Shown here one piece after another: positions 37,701 to 46,259 of a stretch of DNA of 64,000 bases. Every line of letters starts with the position of its first letter. The first letter of the stretch is position 1. The notes beneath the pieces are model-generated. The model saw only the letters and a list, made by a program, of their open reading frames with translations. It did no database searches and was not told the DNA's origin. The stretch covers positions 2,356,001 through 2,420,000 of the forward strand of contig NZ_CP048659.1 of assembly GCF_015218165.1 (NCBI RefSeq), read 5' to 3'. The stretch comes from Acinetobacter piscicola (lineage in GTDB: Bacteria > Pseudomonadota > Gammaproteobacteria > Pseudomonadales > Moraxellaceae). The translations under genes and the position numbers were made by a program.

Positions 37701-38653
37701 TGAGTATGTTTAGGACCATACTTTTGTAAAGTTTCCTGTAATTCCCGGATTTCTTGTTCTGTACTGGCAAATATTAGAATATCGGCATGTTCAGGATGCC
37801 CTTTACTTTCCGCATCATGAAAACATTCTTCTACCGCACTGACCACCGCACGCGGTAGATTTTCTTCAAAATCATCAAAGTCATCATCATCACTACCGCC
37901 GATTGTCATTTCTGAAATTGGACGATAACGGACTTCTACAGGAAAACTACGCCCTTCAACTTCAAAAATCGGTGCATCATTAAAATACTGACTAAAACGA
38001 TTGACGTCCAAAGTTGCAGAGGTAATGATAATTTTTAGATCAGGGCGTTTTTTTACAATCGTTTTTAAATAGCCCATGATGAAGTCAATATTGAGCGAAC
38101 GCTCATGTGCTTCATCAATAATAATGGTGTCATATTTATTTAAATAACGGTCATTGGACAGTTCAGCCAACAAAATCCCATCCGTCATCAAACGAACGAT
38201 TGAATCATTCGAGCCTTGTTCATTAAAACGGACTTTAAAAGAAATCGATTCACCAAGCTTTTGCCCGACTTCTTCTGCAATACGTTGTGACACGCTTCGT
38301 GCAGCTAGTCGACGCGGTTGAGTATGACCAATCATACCTGTCAGGCCACGCCCGGCGAGCATCGCAATCTGAGGGAGCTGAGTGGTTTTACCTGAACCCG
38401 TTTCCCCTGCCACAATGATGATTTGATTATTTTGAATCGCCTTGATCAATCTGTCTGCATATTGTGTAACAGGCAAATCCTGATTCAGTTTAATCGTCGG
38501 TAAACTCGCCAGTCGTTTTTTGACTTGCTGATTAGATTTTTCAAATAATTCTTGAAATTTTTCAGGATTCGCCTCTTTGCCTTTTTTCAGCCGACTTAAA
38601 CGATGACGATCCCGAACCATGACCAATTGATCGACATTAAACTGATTTGGCAC
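34799..38653 (-). CDS. hrpA: ATP-dependent RNA helicase HrpA
   Basis: This 1284-residue DEAH-box helicase has motif I VAGETGSGKTTQ, motif Ia TQPRRLAARS, motif II DEAH (IIIDEAHERSLN), motif III SATL and motif VI QRKGRCGRIAPG, followed by the helicase-associated and OB-fold regions and the long DUF3418 C-terminal part found in HrpA. It takes part in ribosome/RNA surveillance in E. coli. Start GTG preceded by TAGGA. The length and motifs fit the family. Confidence 0.96.
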   Translation of the reverse strand: MPNQFNVDQLVMVRDRHRLSRLKKGKEANPEKFQELFEKSNQQVKKRLASLPTIKLNQDLPVTQYADRLIKAIQNNQIIIVAGETGSGKTTQLPQIAMLAGRGLTGMIGHTQPRRLAARSVSQRIAEEVGQKLGESISFKVRFNEQGSNDSIVRLMTDGILLAELSNDRYLNKYDTIIIDEAHERSLNIDFIMGYLKTIVKKRPDLKIIITSATLDVNRFSQYFNDAPIFEVEGRSFPVEVRYRPISEMTIGGSDDDDFDDFEENLPRAVVSAVEECFHDAESKGHPEHADILIFASTEQEIRELQETLQKYGPKHTQILPLYARLALAEQQKIFNPSGGGRRIIIATNVAETALTVPNIRYVIDSGFARISRYNYRSRVQRLPIEAISQAAANQRKGRCGRIAPGVCIRLYSEEDFQSRPEFTEPEIKRTNLASVILQMQSLGLGSVESFDFIEPPDHRLVNDGRKLLIELGAYNEQKDDLTKIGLQMAKMPIDPRLARMILGGAHFGVLNEVLIIVAALAVQDPRERPADKQMQADQKHALFKEADSDFLFYIKLWNTLAENRENLSENKRRNFAKQHFLSWLRLREWKKTHEQLLDLAQGLKLSFNEKKASYENLHRALLTGLLSFIANKTDERNTFMAVRQQKARIFPASTLHKTNTPWVMAFEMVETSQVYLRTLAKIEPEWILLAAPNLLKHHYFEPHWAKKPGVVNAYDQISLFGLIIEPKRATNYEKVDQPAAHEIFLRDALTTGNLGTTPPFLKHNLLKLEEVERVEDKLRRRDLVVDEETIYQFYASKVPAEIASRRSFEDWRATVEPKNPRYLFVDDDDLWMNDRPTTQQFPDYLHNGQLRLAASYRFDPSHDEDGATVKIPVQALPQVDENIWSWGIPGWRQDLIEALLKALPKDKRRNLVPIPDTAKKLMQAVDAQHLREHIFDFLAFQLRGEQIIAKDFSFERIDQYLIPFIKVIDEKGKLIEKGRDLDELKARCRTETHSPVKQLKGEFKTFPEQFVFEASQKVTGVVVKQYQALVATKVFAQLDSKDESGVVIQTFNDQDEAIKQHREGVIRLIHMQLGDLIRQLKKQISKPLALAYSPLGDRAQLEQMLVYATLQMSIEKLPINAEEFTTLTADVKKSFLSHGQEALKLISDIYIQWQQIRQQLLMLDQDVFGKNMDDIEDQLDLMSLANFVYTKSADIWQEYPRYLKALLLRLDRLPNNLSRDDAAIKEVDPWMDKLFKFKQDPRVKDVYFMVEELRISLFSQPMKTKMPISATRIQKVWEKLGIS

Positions 38654-38736
38654 AGATAGATTTTCCTAAAGATAAATTTTGAACGAAACATTTTACGCTG
38701 TAAGCGTTTTGAATAAAAGATGAATTGAATTTGCTT

Positions 38737-39162
38737 TCAGATTTTAAATAAATAGAGAGCTACAAAAAGCCAATACAGATAAAAAAGCACAGTAGTCACA
38801 GCTAAAATAAAATGACCGCAAAGAAAAATACTGTCATACATCACTTGATAAAAAGGTGCTGTAAAAAACATATTCATTGGCATTGCAAGGCACACGAGTA
38901 AGAACACATTGATGACCAAAAACCAAATTTTAGTTTGAGTAAAACCGAGAAAAATAGCAAAAAATAGTCCGATGATTCCTGCAAAAACAAAAAGTAAAGG
39001 CTCATCTGATGTAAAGCCATTCAGTTGACGAAAATAGGTTACGCCTTCAACACCATAACCTGTTACACAAAAAGCGTTATCATAAACAAATGCGACAAAG
39101 GTACTCAGTGAAGCAATCATCAATATAGAAATAGCAAGAAAATGATATTTTTTCGCAGTCAT
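38737..39162 (-). CDS. Small membrane protein, paralog 1 of three
   Basis: This 141-residue protein has four hydrophobic helices and no recognised domain. Conserved positions shared with the next two genes include an early C-x-Gly segment after the first helix (AFCVTGYGVEG), an inter-helix segment with a hydrophobic stretch (FAGIIGLFFAIFLGF) and a YDSIFLCGHF element before the last helix. The three genes are consecutive on the same strand, so they look like an old tandem duplication. Function unknown. Confidence 0.7.
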   Translation of the reverse strand: MTAKKYHFLAISILMIASLSTFVAFVYDNAFCVTGYGVEGVTYFRQLNGFTSDEPLLFVFAGIIGLFFAIFLGFTQTKIWFLVINVFLLVCLAMPMNMFFTAPFYQVMYDSIFLCGHFILAVTTVLFYLYWLFVALYLFKI

Positions 39163-39172
39163 TGCTCTATTC

Positions 39173-39631
39173 TCAATACGCTGAAATATTGATATATATC
39201 AAATTTAAAATCATAAAAATCAATTGACAAATTAGACATTCAAGCAACCAAACATTGTCACAATATTTTATACTGTCATGAATAATGAGATTGAGTGGAA
39301 TCACCACCATACTTAAACAAAAGAATTGCAACAGGCACAATGTAGTCAATAATCTAATGAACCACGGACGAGAAAGTCTGAAAAAATATAAAGGAGAAAA
39401 GATCAAACCCAACAGTCCCGCAGCACCAAAAACTGCAGCATCATCAATTTCAGAACCTTGAATTTCATGAAAGTGGGTCAAAATACCTTCTTCATAAAAG
39501 CTCATGACACACAGACCCGCATCTTCAACTTGCAAAGCACAATAACTAGCCAAATATAAGAAAACTAAAATGATGATTTTATAGGTATTAATTTCAAATA
39601 TGTTTGTATTTTTAAAATTCATGAAAAACAA
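39173..39631 (-). CDS. Small membrane protein, paralog 2 of three
   Basis: This 152-residue protein has four helices with the same layout as its neighbours: C-x-Met segment after the first helix (GLCVMSFYEEG), the GAAGLLGLIFSPLYFF helix, and HDSIKYCDNVW. It overlaps the upstream paralog by 20 bp (39612-39631), implying translational coupling. The downstream paralog begins 10 bp past its stop. Function unknown. Confidence 0.7.
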   Translation of the reverse strand: MFFMNFKNTNIFEINTYKIIILVFLYLASYCALQVEDAGLCVMSFYEEGILTHFHEIQGSEIDDAAVFGAAGLLGLIFSPLYFFRLSRPWFIRLLTTLCLLQFFCLSMVVIPLNLIIHDSIKYCDNVWLLECLICQLIFMILNLIYINISAY

Positions 39632-40055
39632 ACACTAAACTTAAAATAAAAAAGAGTAATTCTCCAATCACCCACGCCAACAGCCAATAATTTTGACAAT
39701 ACACAATACTGTCATAGACCAAGCCAAAGACTGAAGGTGAATCGATCATACTACTCAGGAAAATCGTTTGCAGAAGAATCAGTGTGACAAAAAACAACAG
39801 ATACCATCCCCGATGATAAGACCACAGTAAGGGGATCAAGAAAATCAATGCCGTCATGGCGCTCATATCAAATATATTCGGATCTTTGCTGATGCCCCCA
39901 TTCAATTCGTCCAATGACCAAACGGTATTCTGCCCCATATATTCATACAGACAGAATGTACTGTTTCCTCCCAACATACATAATGCTGCGATCAGCAAAG
40001 CCAATACAGCAACAATGCGAATACTTTGATCAATGATCATTTTATACAATTTCAT
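39612..40055 (-). CDS. Small membrane protein, paralog 3 of three
   Basis: This 147-residue protein has four predicted helices, CLYEYMG after the first helix, a DMSAMTALIFLIPLLW helix and YDSIVYCQNYWLLAWV near the end. The YDSIxxC-type motif before the last helix is the best shared marker of this family of three. It is first in transcription order. No family name recognised. Confidence 0.7.
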   Translation of the reverse strand: MKLYKMIIDQSIRIVAVLALLIAALCMLGGNSTFCLYEYMGQNTVWSLDELNGGISKDPNIFDMSAMTALIFLIPLLWSYHRGWYLLFFVTLILLQTIFLSSMIDSPSVFGLVYDSIVYCQNYWLLAWVIGELLFFILSLVFVFHEF

Positions 40056-40394
40056 GCCAAACCATGAGCATCTTATCTGAATAAAATATATACACTAAAA
40101 TATTTTTTATTTCTTTTTTGCAACCATCCCCTTGAAAAGTGCTGTCACTGGCTGCATGTTATTGAGATATTTAATTCGATTGTTTTGTCATTCAATTAAC
40201 ATATTTTTAATATATTAATCAGTATTGAAAATAGTTTTGTATGAACAAAATGATCTTTTGAAGAAATAGTTCTAGTGCTTGGTTAATTCGTTTTTTCCGA
40301 TATTAACCATAAAAAAATACTATTTCCCCAATAAAGAAATATACTTTATGCTAATTCCATAAATTAGATACTCACTTCAATCATGGAGATAATG
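40056..40394. other. Intergenic region upstream of ahpC
   Basis: AT-rich segment holding the promoter of ahpC and of the membrane-protein trio. I see no clear gene. I looked for an OxyR site (ATAG-N7-CTAT pattern) and found no convincing match. Confidence 0.4.
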
Positions 40395-40958
40395 ATGAGC
40401 TTAATTAATACTGAAGTTAAACCATTTAAAGCACAAGCGTTCCAAAACGGTCAATTCATCGAAGTTACAGAAGCTGATCTTAAAGGTAAATGGTCTGTAG
40501 TTTTCTTCTATCCAGCAGACTTCACTTTCGTTTGCCCAACTGAACTTGGCGACCTTGCTGACAACTATGCTGAATTCCAAAAATTAGGTGTTGAAATCTA
40601 CTCAGTTTCTACTGACACTCACTTCACGCATAAAGCTTGGCATGATTCTTCTGAAGAAATCAAAAAAATTCAATACGTAATGGTTGGCGATCCGACTTGG
40701 ACACTTGCTAAAAACTTCGAAGTATTAATCGAAGCTGATGGTCTTGCTGATCGTGGTACTTTCGTTATCGATCCAGAAGGAAAAATCCAAATCATCGAAA
40801 TCAATGCTGGTGGTATTGGTCGTGATGCTTCTGAACTTCTTCGTAAAGTTAAAGCTGCTCAATACGTACATGCTCACCCAGGTGAAGTATGTCCTGCTAA
40901 ATGGAAAGAAGGCGAAGCAACTCTTGCTCCTTCAATCGACTTAGTTGGTAAAATCTAA
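40395..40958 (+). CDS. ahpC: Alkyl hydroperoxide reductase subunit C (peroxiredoxin)
   Basis: This 187-residue 2-Cys peroxiredoxin reduces hydrogen peroxide and organic hydroperoxides. The peroxidatic Cys is in [11 protein letters not shown] (about residue 47) and the resolving Cys in [10 protein letters not shown] near the C-terminus. The length matches E. coli AhpC exactly. The ATG at 40395 (MSLINTEV) is preferred, with GGAG six bases upstream, over in-frame ATGs at 40383 and 40392. Codon use is typical of a highly expressed gene. Its reductase partner ahpF lies about 16 kb away. A decayed copy of its 3' end lies at 50820-50970. Confidence 0.97.
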   Translation: MSLINTEVKPFKAQAFQNGQFIEVTEADLKGKWSVVFFYPADFTFVCPTELGDLADNYAEFQKLGVEIYSVSTDTHFTHKAWHDSSEEIKKIQYVMVGDPTWTLAKNFEVLIEADGLADRGTFVIDPEGKIQIIEINAGGIGRDASELLRKVKAAQYVHAHPGEVCPAKWKEGEATLAPSIDLVGKI

Positions 40959-40981
40959 TTTTTATTAGATCATACCGATTC

Positions 40982-41011
40982 AAAAAACCACGCTTTTAGC
41001 GTGGTTTTTTA
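40982..41011. terminator. Bidirectional terminator after ahpC
   Basis: AAAAAACCACGC-TTTTA-GCGTGGTTTTTT. It serves ahpC and the converging Rieske oxygenase gene. Confidence 0.93.
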
Positions 41012-41079
41012 TTGAACTCAATCTATTTTGCACTATACATTTAAAGACAAGCACGAAAATTTATTCTACCCACTCAGCT

Positions 41080-42135
41080 TTAAACTGTATAATTTTTACT
41101 CAAACCCCATTCAGCCAAAATACGGCGGTACATGGTAGAAGAACGATCTGCCTCAAAATGCGCCTCCATACTGATGTCTAAAGGTAACTCTTCAGGCTTT
41201 TGAGCTTCAACCATCTCTTGATCTTCAGCAAAAATCTGCGCATTAAAGTCATAAACTGCCTGTAAATCACCTGTTGTATCAAAATTACGGGTTAAAGGTA
41301 CAAATAAACGTGTCTTATTATGCGATACAGGACAACACGCATTTAAAATTTTTAAAATACCGTGATGAGGAAAATGTACTGTTAATACTGCCGAAAATGG
41401 GGGATAAACATCAAAAATGCGTTCCCATAAAAAACCCTCAGGTGCTAAATGTTGCATGCCATGCGGATAATTACTCACATTACTCACATAGTTCGTATGC
41501 AAACCATAGTCCGTCCTTTCGGTTGAATATTTAGGGACAACTTGATTTTCCCGATCAGCAAAAGCTTGATGATGTACCCAAGCAAAATGCGCAACATCAA
41601 TAAAACCTTCCAACTGGCGTCCACTCGAACCTGCAATATCAACATATGGCGGTAAAATCGCTTGATGTCCTTCTGCTTCCCACGTATCTAGCACGGGTAA
41701 ATTTGCCAAACTTTCATCACGCCCTAAAATACTGGTCCAAACCAAACCATATTTGATCACAACTGGAAATTTGCTCAGTGAAAAACGTTCAGAAATCTTG
41801 GTGAGTTCAGGTTGAGCTGGAATTTTGATGCATTTTCCAGCTTCATCAAAATGTAAACCATGATAAGGACAAATAATCGTCTCACCTTCGACCCAGCCTT
41901 TACTCAAAGGGACACCGCGATGAGGACAAATATCACGAACCAAATAAATCTGACCATTTTCAGTTTGATATAGCGCCAAATTCAGATCCAATAATGTCAC
42001 TTGCTGCGGTTGCTGACTGACATCTTCCACGCGAGCCACAGGATACCAATGTTGCGCCAATATTGACCAATCTTGATCATTAAACTGGCTATGACAAGGT
42101 TTGTTCGGAAGCTGAAGCATCGGAATGGCATTCAT
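41080..42135 (-). CDS. hpxD: Rieske [2Fe-2S] oxygenase alpha subunit, HpxD-like
   Basis: The N-terminal Rieske domain has CPHRG and CPYHG (C-x-H and C-x2-H ligands). The catalytic domain has the mononuclear iron ligands D-x2-H-x4-H in IDVAHFAWVHHQ. Proteins of this type act with a reductase. In Klebsiella the HpxD oxygenase with HpxE reductase converts hypoxanthine to xanthine, and the surrounding urate/allantoin genes and the neighbouring LysR regulator support this role here. The substrate remains inference. No HpxE-like reductase is present in the window, so it would be supplied from elsewhere. Divergent from the LysR gene. Confidence 0.75.
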   Translation of the reverse strand: MNAIPMLQLPNKPCHSQFNDQDWSILAQHWYPVARVEDVSQQPQQVTLLDLNLALYQTENGQIYLVRDICPHRGVPLSKGWVEGETIICPYHGLHFDEAGKCIKIPAQPELTKISERFSLSKFPVVIKYGLVWTSILGRDESLANLPVLDTWEAEGHQAILPPYVDIAGSSGRQLEGFIDVAHFAWVHHQAFADRENQVVPKYSTERTDYGLHTNYVSNVSNYPHGMQHLAPEGFLWERIFDVYPPFSAVLTVHFPHHGILKILNACCPVSHNKTRLFVPLTRNFDTTGDLQAVYDFNAQIFAEDQEMVEAQKPEELPLDISMEAHFEADRSSTMYRRILAEWGLSKNYTV

Positions 42136-42201
42136 AAATTGGCTCTTTTAAAAGATATTTGTTCTATTGAGCAGTGTGGAATACATCCTTATTTTCGTCT
42201 A

Positions 42202-42229
42202 TTAGAATGATTTATATGATTCATTCTAA
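42202..42229. promoter_or_regulatory. Perfect inverted repeat between hpxD-like and LysR genes, probable LysR operator
   Basis: TTAGAATGA and TCATTCTAA are exact reverse complements, separated by ten bases. The site lies between two divergent genes, the standard location for a LysR-type regulator site. Confidence 0.75.
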
Positions 42230-42294
42230 AAATCAGAACACTCAGGCATTAAAATTGCTTAGTACTTGATGAGAAAGATTTATTTTAAGGAAAA

Positions 42295-43245
42295 ATGATG
42301 GTACTGCCTTTTTCCCGCTTTACTGAATATTTTATGGTGGTTGCGCAAACAGGGAGCTTACGTAAAGCAGCCGATCAACTTTATATTTCTGTTTCCGCGG
42401 TACATCGACAAATCGTATTAGCTGAAGAAGAGTTAGGCATTGCATTATTTGAACGCTTGCCGAATGGGCTCAAACTGACTTTGGCCGGAGAGCTTTTATT
42501 TGCAGATGTTTTAAATTGGCAAAAAGATTTTAAAATCACCCAAAAACGTTTAAATGAAATACAAGGTTTACAACGTGGTGCCATCGATTTTGGCATTATT
42601 TCAGCAATGAGTGACAGTTTTATCAGTACTGTCATCCATTCCATGCATCAACAATATCCGTGGATTAATTTCAATATTCATGTCATGGAAAGTGACCAAG
42701 TTGCGCATGCTGTCATGAATGCTGAGCTGGATTTTGGCATCATTCTTAATCCTAAACAGCAACATCAATTACAAATCAATAGTTTTATCGAATTACCCTT
42801 GGGATTTCTCATTCCCAAATCGCACCCTTTAGCCAACAAAGCCAAAATCTATTTTTCAGATATCTTGGAATGCACACATATTTTACCTGCTGCTCCCTTG
42901 ATTATTCATGACTTAGTGGTTTCGTTATATAAAAAGCACGATTTTAATCCGCCCCATAAAATCCAATGTAACGATATTCGCATGATGATTTCTTTACTCA
43001 AACAAAATTTAGGCATCGGCATGATGAGTTATCTCGATGCTGATCCTTATATTGAACAAGGTGAATTTATATTTCGTCCAATCTCTGAAAATGGTCTACA
43101 CATGATCACAGTTGCATTATGCGTTGCACCAAAACGGCAACTTTCCAAAATTTCTCAGATCATGATGAATCAAAGCATTGAACACATGGAAGTACTCAAA
43201 TCGCACATACAGCAGTATTTTCAACAAGAAACCCAGCTTTCCTGA
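42295..43245 (+). CDS. LysR-type transcriptional regulator (HpxR-like)
   Basis: The N-terminal HTH is complete (GSLRKAADQLYISVSAVHRQIVLAEEELGIALFERLP) and is followed by a periplasmic-binding-like effector domain (about 90-300). It is divergent from the Rieske oxygenase and probably regulates that gene and perhaps puuE, which follows 120 bp downstream. In Klebsiella a LysR regulator (HpxR) controls hpxDE. AAGG lies upstream of the double ATG start. Effector unknown, presumably a purine. Confidence 0.87.
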   Translation: MMVLPFSRFTEYFMVVAQTGSLRKAADQLYISVSAVHRQIVLAEEELGIALFERLPNGLKLTLAGELLFADVLNWQKDFKITQKRLNEIQGLQRGAIDFGIISAMSDSFISTVIHSMHQQYPWINFNIHVMESDQVAHAVMNAELDFGIILNPKQQHQLQINSFIELPLGFLIPKSHPLANKAKIYFSDILECTHILPAAPLIIHDLVVSLYKKHDFNPPHKIQCNDIRMMISLLKQNLGIGMMSYLDADPYIEQGEFIFRPISENGLHMITVALCVAPKRQLSKISQIMMNQSIEHMEVLKSHIQQYFQQETQLS

Positions 43246-43365
43246 CTCAACCCAATCACATAAATATTTAACTTTAGATCTTTATGCATGAAATCAAAAC
43301 ATTCAATAACCTCATTTCAGATGATCCTTTTCTGACGTGAATACAGCATAATTTAAGGCATTGCT

Positions 43366-44331
43366 ATGAAAGACGCTCCAAACACTATTCATCAATCCGC
43401 AAAATATCCACGAGATATGATCGGTTATGCAGACCATCCTCCACACGCACAATGGCCCAACCAAGCTAAAATTGCCGTCCAATTTGTTCTCAACTATGAA
43501 GAAGGTGGGGAAAAACATATTTTGCATGGTGATGAAGGTTCAGAACAATTTTTATCTGAAATGAGTGGTGTAGAAAGCTACCCTGCTCGCCATCTGTCGA
43601 TGGATTCAATTTATGAATATGGTTCACGTGTTGGTTTTTGGCGTATTCAGCAAGAATTTGCCAAACGCAATCTGCCATTAACAATTTTTGCTGTTGCTAT
43701 GGCTTTACAACGTAACCCTCGTGTGGTCGAAACCATTAAACAGCACCAATATGACGTTGTTTCACATGGACTACGTTGGCTACATTATCAAAATATTGAC
43801 ATCGAAACTGAACAAGCCCATATGGCTGAAGCGATACAAATTTTAACGGAACTATTTGGTGAAATGCCCACAGGTTGGTATACAGGTCGTGATAGTCCCA
43901 ATACACGTCAATTATTGGCTGAATATCATCATATTCAATATGATAGTGATTATTATGGTGATGACTTGCCTTTTTGGACAACACTCTGTAATCAACAAGG
44001 GCGCACTCGTCCACACCTGATTATTCCCTATACTTTAGACAGCAATGACATGAAATTTGCTTCACCGACAGGTTTTAATCGCAGTGAAGATTTTTTTGAA
44101 TATTTAAAAGATGCTTTTGATGTTTTATATGCAGAAGGTGCAACGCATCCGAAAATGCTATCGATCGGAATGCATTGTCGGATTTTAGGTCGCCCTGCCC
44201 GTTTTAAAGCCTTACAAAAGTTTTTAGACTATATCCAAAGTCATCAACATGTCTGGATTTGCACTCGGCAAGAGATTGCAGAACATTGGTATCAATATCA
44301 TCCATATTCAGCCGATGCTACAGATGAATGA
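43366..44331 (+). CDS. puuE: Allantoinase PuuE (polysaccharide deacetylase-like)
   Basis: This 321-residue enzyme is of the polysaccharide deacetylase/NodB fold that hydrolyses allantoin to allantoate. Recognisable elements are YPRDMIGYADHPPHAQWPN, HGLRWLHYQNI and WYTGRDSPNTR, typical of bacterial PuuE. It is metal-independent in the family, unlike the amidohydrolase-type allantoinase. It is on the same strand as and 120 bp downstream of the LysR gene and ends in a strong terminator. It acts after UraH/UraD and before Alc. Confidence 0.93.
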   Translation: MKDAPNTIHQSAKYPRDMIGYADHPPHAQWPNQAKIAVQFVLNYEEGGEKHILHGDEGSEQFLSEMSGVESYPARHLSMDSIYEYGSRVGFWRIQQEFAKRNLPLTIFAVAMALQRNPRVVETIKQHQYDVVSHGLRWLHYQNIDIETEQAHMAEAIQILTELFGEMPTGWYTGRDSPNTRQLLAEYHHIQYDSDYYGDDLPFWTTLCNQQGRTRPHLIIPYTLDSNDMKFASPTGFNRSEDFFEYLKDAFDVLYAEGATHPKMLSIGMHCRILGRPARFKALQKFLDYIQSHQHVWICTRQEIAEHWYQYHPYSADATDE

Positions 44332-44345
44332 ACTTAGGCTCGAAA

Positions 44346-44391
44346 TAAAAATACCGACTTCAAGACGTGTGCTTGAAGTCGGTATTTTTTT
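44346..44391. terminator. Strong terminator between puuE and allA
   Basis: Sixteen-base perfect stem (AATACCGACTTCAAG and its complement) with a seven-base loop and a T run on the plus strand, T-rich on the minus strand too. It insulates two converging operons. Confidence 0.95.
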
Positions 44392-44496
44392 GCAATAAAT
44401 CATTTGAAACATGCCGCTATACAACTTTATAACATGTATTAAACCGTGTTCAAAAATGATGAGCGAGTACAGATAAACGGGGGATGATTTAAGAAC

Positions 44497-45039
44497 CTAC
44501 TTGTTCAATATTTGTAATGCCTCAATATCTACTACATCTACTGCCCAATACGGTTGTGATAATGAATGAATATCACAATTTTGTCCTGTCCCAATTCGAT
44601 CAACGACCAAAAAATCACTTGGGCACTCCAACGTCATCAAAGGATGATGCCAAACACCGACATGATAATTCACACCTTGCTGCCCATTACTGATAAATGC
44701 CTGAATCTGTTGTTCATTAGGTTGATTATCATTTAAACAGGGGGCAACAACCAAAATAAATGGCTGTTGATGCAAAGGAATAAATGCCTGTGAACCTAAA
44801 GGATGCCTTTCCAACATTTTAACTTGAAAAGGAAGCTGGGTGACGTGTAAATTGCGGAAAATACTCATGCCAACCTCAGCATTTTCTCCAACTATTTTTG
44901 CCAATGCCAAAGCATGATAGCGCTCGGTTAAACCTTGATTGATTGGAAAAAAATCATTTCCTTGGATCTCAATCACATCACCAAATTGCGCAAATTTTTC
45001 TTGAGTTAAGCGCTGTATTATGATTTGCTTTTCAATCAT
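44497..45039 (-). CDS. allA: Ureidoglycolate lyase
   Basis: This enzyme splits ureidoglycolate to glyoxylate and urea, the last step of allantoin use. The match to E. coli AllA is clear: KFAQFGDVIE, LTERYHALALA, ERHPLGSQAFIP, ISNGQQGVNYHVGVWHHPL and FLVVDRIGTGQNCDI. The ATG at 45039 gives the same N-terminal length as E. coli; longer forms starting at 45057 or 45099 are possible but unsupported. It follows alc by about 60 bp on the same strand, and the two probably form an operon. Confidence 0.93.
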   Translation of the reverse strand: MIEKQIIIQRLTQEKFAQFGDVIEIQGNDFFPINQGLTERYHALALAKIVGENAEVGMSIFRNLHVTQLPFQVKMLERHPLGSQAFIPLHQQPFILVVAPCLNDNQPNEQQIQAFISNGQQGVNYHVGVWHHPLMTLECPSDFLVVDRIGTGQNCDIHSLSQPYWAVDVVDIEALQILNK

Positions 45040-45102
45040 CTGCCTTTGCTCTTTCATTTTATTTTCAATCACTTTAGAAGTAAGGTGATCCATGCACAAA
45101 AA

Positions 45103-46107
45103 TCAGGACTGAACCCTTCCCCATAAACGAATACGACTGATTCCACCATCAGGAATCATATTGACCCGAATATAATTTACTTTTTTCTGCTGTAAAATTT
45201 CGGTACTAAACTCCGCCACACAATCCATACTTAACGGTTGTTGTTCAAGTAAAAATGACCAAAACATACTTTGTGGGACCAATTGCGCATCCGTTGCATC
45301 TTCGACATAAGCGGCTTGAATCGAACAAAATGCGGGGAAATTGCCTTTAAAATGTGCGGTATCAATATCAATTTTTTCAACTTGTCCTGCTTGCCCCAAA
45401 GCAATAATGCACCAATCAAATCCAGGAGCTCTACGTCGTTTGGTTTCCCAACCATCTCCCATATTTAATCCAGCTTCAGGGCTGAGTAAATTATTCGGAT
45501 GCCCAAAATGCGCATCACTAAAGGCCACGATTCGTCCTCCATTTTTCAGCCCGATCAAATCAATTTGTTGTGTCACATCTACATGCTCCATCACCACGCT
45601 GCCGTACACTTTTAAACGTGCAATTCCACCATCAGGAAAAATATTGAGCCGAATATGAGTGATTTTATGTGGCACACAATCAAAAAAATGGTGCTGATCA
45701 GGCAATAAATTTGAGTTTTCTAATAAGACAATCCATTTTGCACCTTCGAGCGCACCATCAGGTGCATAACAGCCTTCAATCGATGCCGAAGCTGGATAGT
45801 TGCCTGTAAAAAATGAAGTATCGATATCAAAACCTGACACCATCCCCGTCACACCTAAACGGACGATACACCAGTCATAACCTGCTTCTCGTTTGCGTCG
45901 TGTTTCCCAACCATCCATCCATTTACCATGCGCATCGTATTTCCCCTCAATAAATTGCGGCAATGCACTGTGTAATATTCTTTCTGCTTGCGCAAAAAAC
46001 TCATCAGAACAACTGACAATGGTTGCACCAATACGCTCATCGGCAAGATTGGTAAGTTTCTGTAAATGCGTAGGTAAAGTAATCGCTTTTGCAATATGCA
46101 CAGTCAT
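45103..46107 (-). CDS. alc: Allantoicase
   Basis: Allantoicase hydrolyses allantoate to ureidoglycolate and urea. The protein has the two repeated halves of the family, visible in the twin blocks MDGWETRRKREAGYDWCIVRLG and GDGWETKRRRAPGFDWCIIALG, and in paired FDIDTSFFTGNYPA/IDIDTAHFKGNFPA and YIRVNMIPDGGISRIRLWG. Length of 334 residues is normal. It is first in an alc-allA operon. The operator-like palindrome at 46157 lies between it and the divergent GntR gene. Confidence 0.95.
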   Translation of the reverse strand: MTVHIAKAITLPTHLQKLTNLADERIGATIVSCSDEFFAQAERILHSALPQFIEGKYDAHGKWMDGWETRRKREAGYDWCIVRLGVTGMVSGFDIDTSFFTGNYPASASIEGCYAPDGALEGAKWIVLLENSNLLPDQHHFFDCVPHKITHIRLNIFPDGGIARLKVYGSVVMEHVDVTQQIDLIGLKNGGRIVAFSDAHFGHPNNLLSPEAGLNMGDGWETKRRRAPGFDWCIIALGQAGQVEKIDIDTAHFKGNFPAFCSIQAAYVEDATDAQLVPQSMFWSFLLEQQPLSMDCVAEFSTEILQQKKVNYIRVNMIPDGGISRIRLWGRVQS

Positions 46108-46156
46108 AGGTCAGTCCTAAACGTTATTTTCATTGTGTTATGCAAAATCTAGTCCA

Positions 46157-46171
46157 ACTGGTCTGACCTGT
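46157..46171. promoter_or_regulatory. Putative GntR operator, site A
   Basis: ACTGGTCTGACCTGT lies between divergent alc and gntR. It differs from the site before uraD at only one of 15 positions and shares the GGT-N3-ACC core with the site before hpxO. This supports a common regulator, probably the neighbouring GntR protein. Confidence 0.75.
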
Positions 46172-46259
46172 TATAAAAATTTATTTTTTATCGTGCCCAT
46201 CAATACTGATTTAAATTTTGTGTAGAATAATCATGCTATTTAAATTTTAGGCTAAATGT

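Noticed and set aside
40056..40394. OxyR site upstream of ahpC
   Set aside because: No ATAG-N7-CTAT array with acceptable match was found by eye.
45040..45099. Longer N-terminus for AllA
   Set aside because: Starts at 45099 (TTG) or 45057 would add up to 20 residues absent from E. coli AllA and have no good ribosome binding site.
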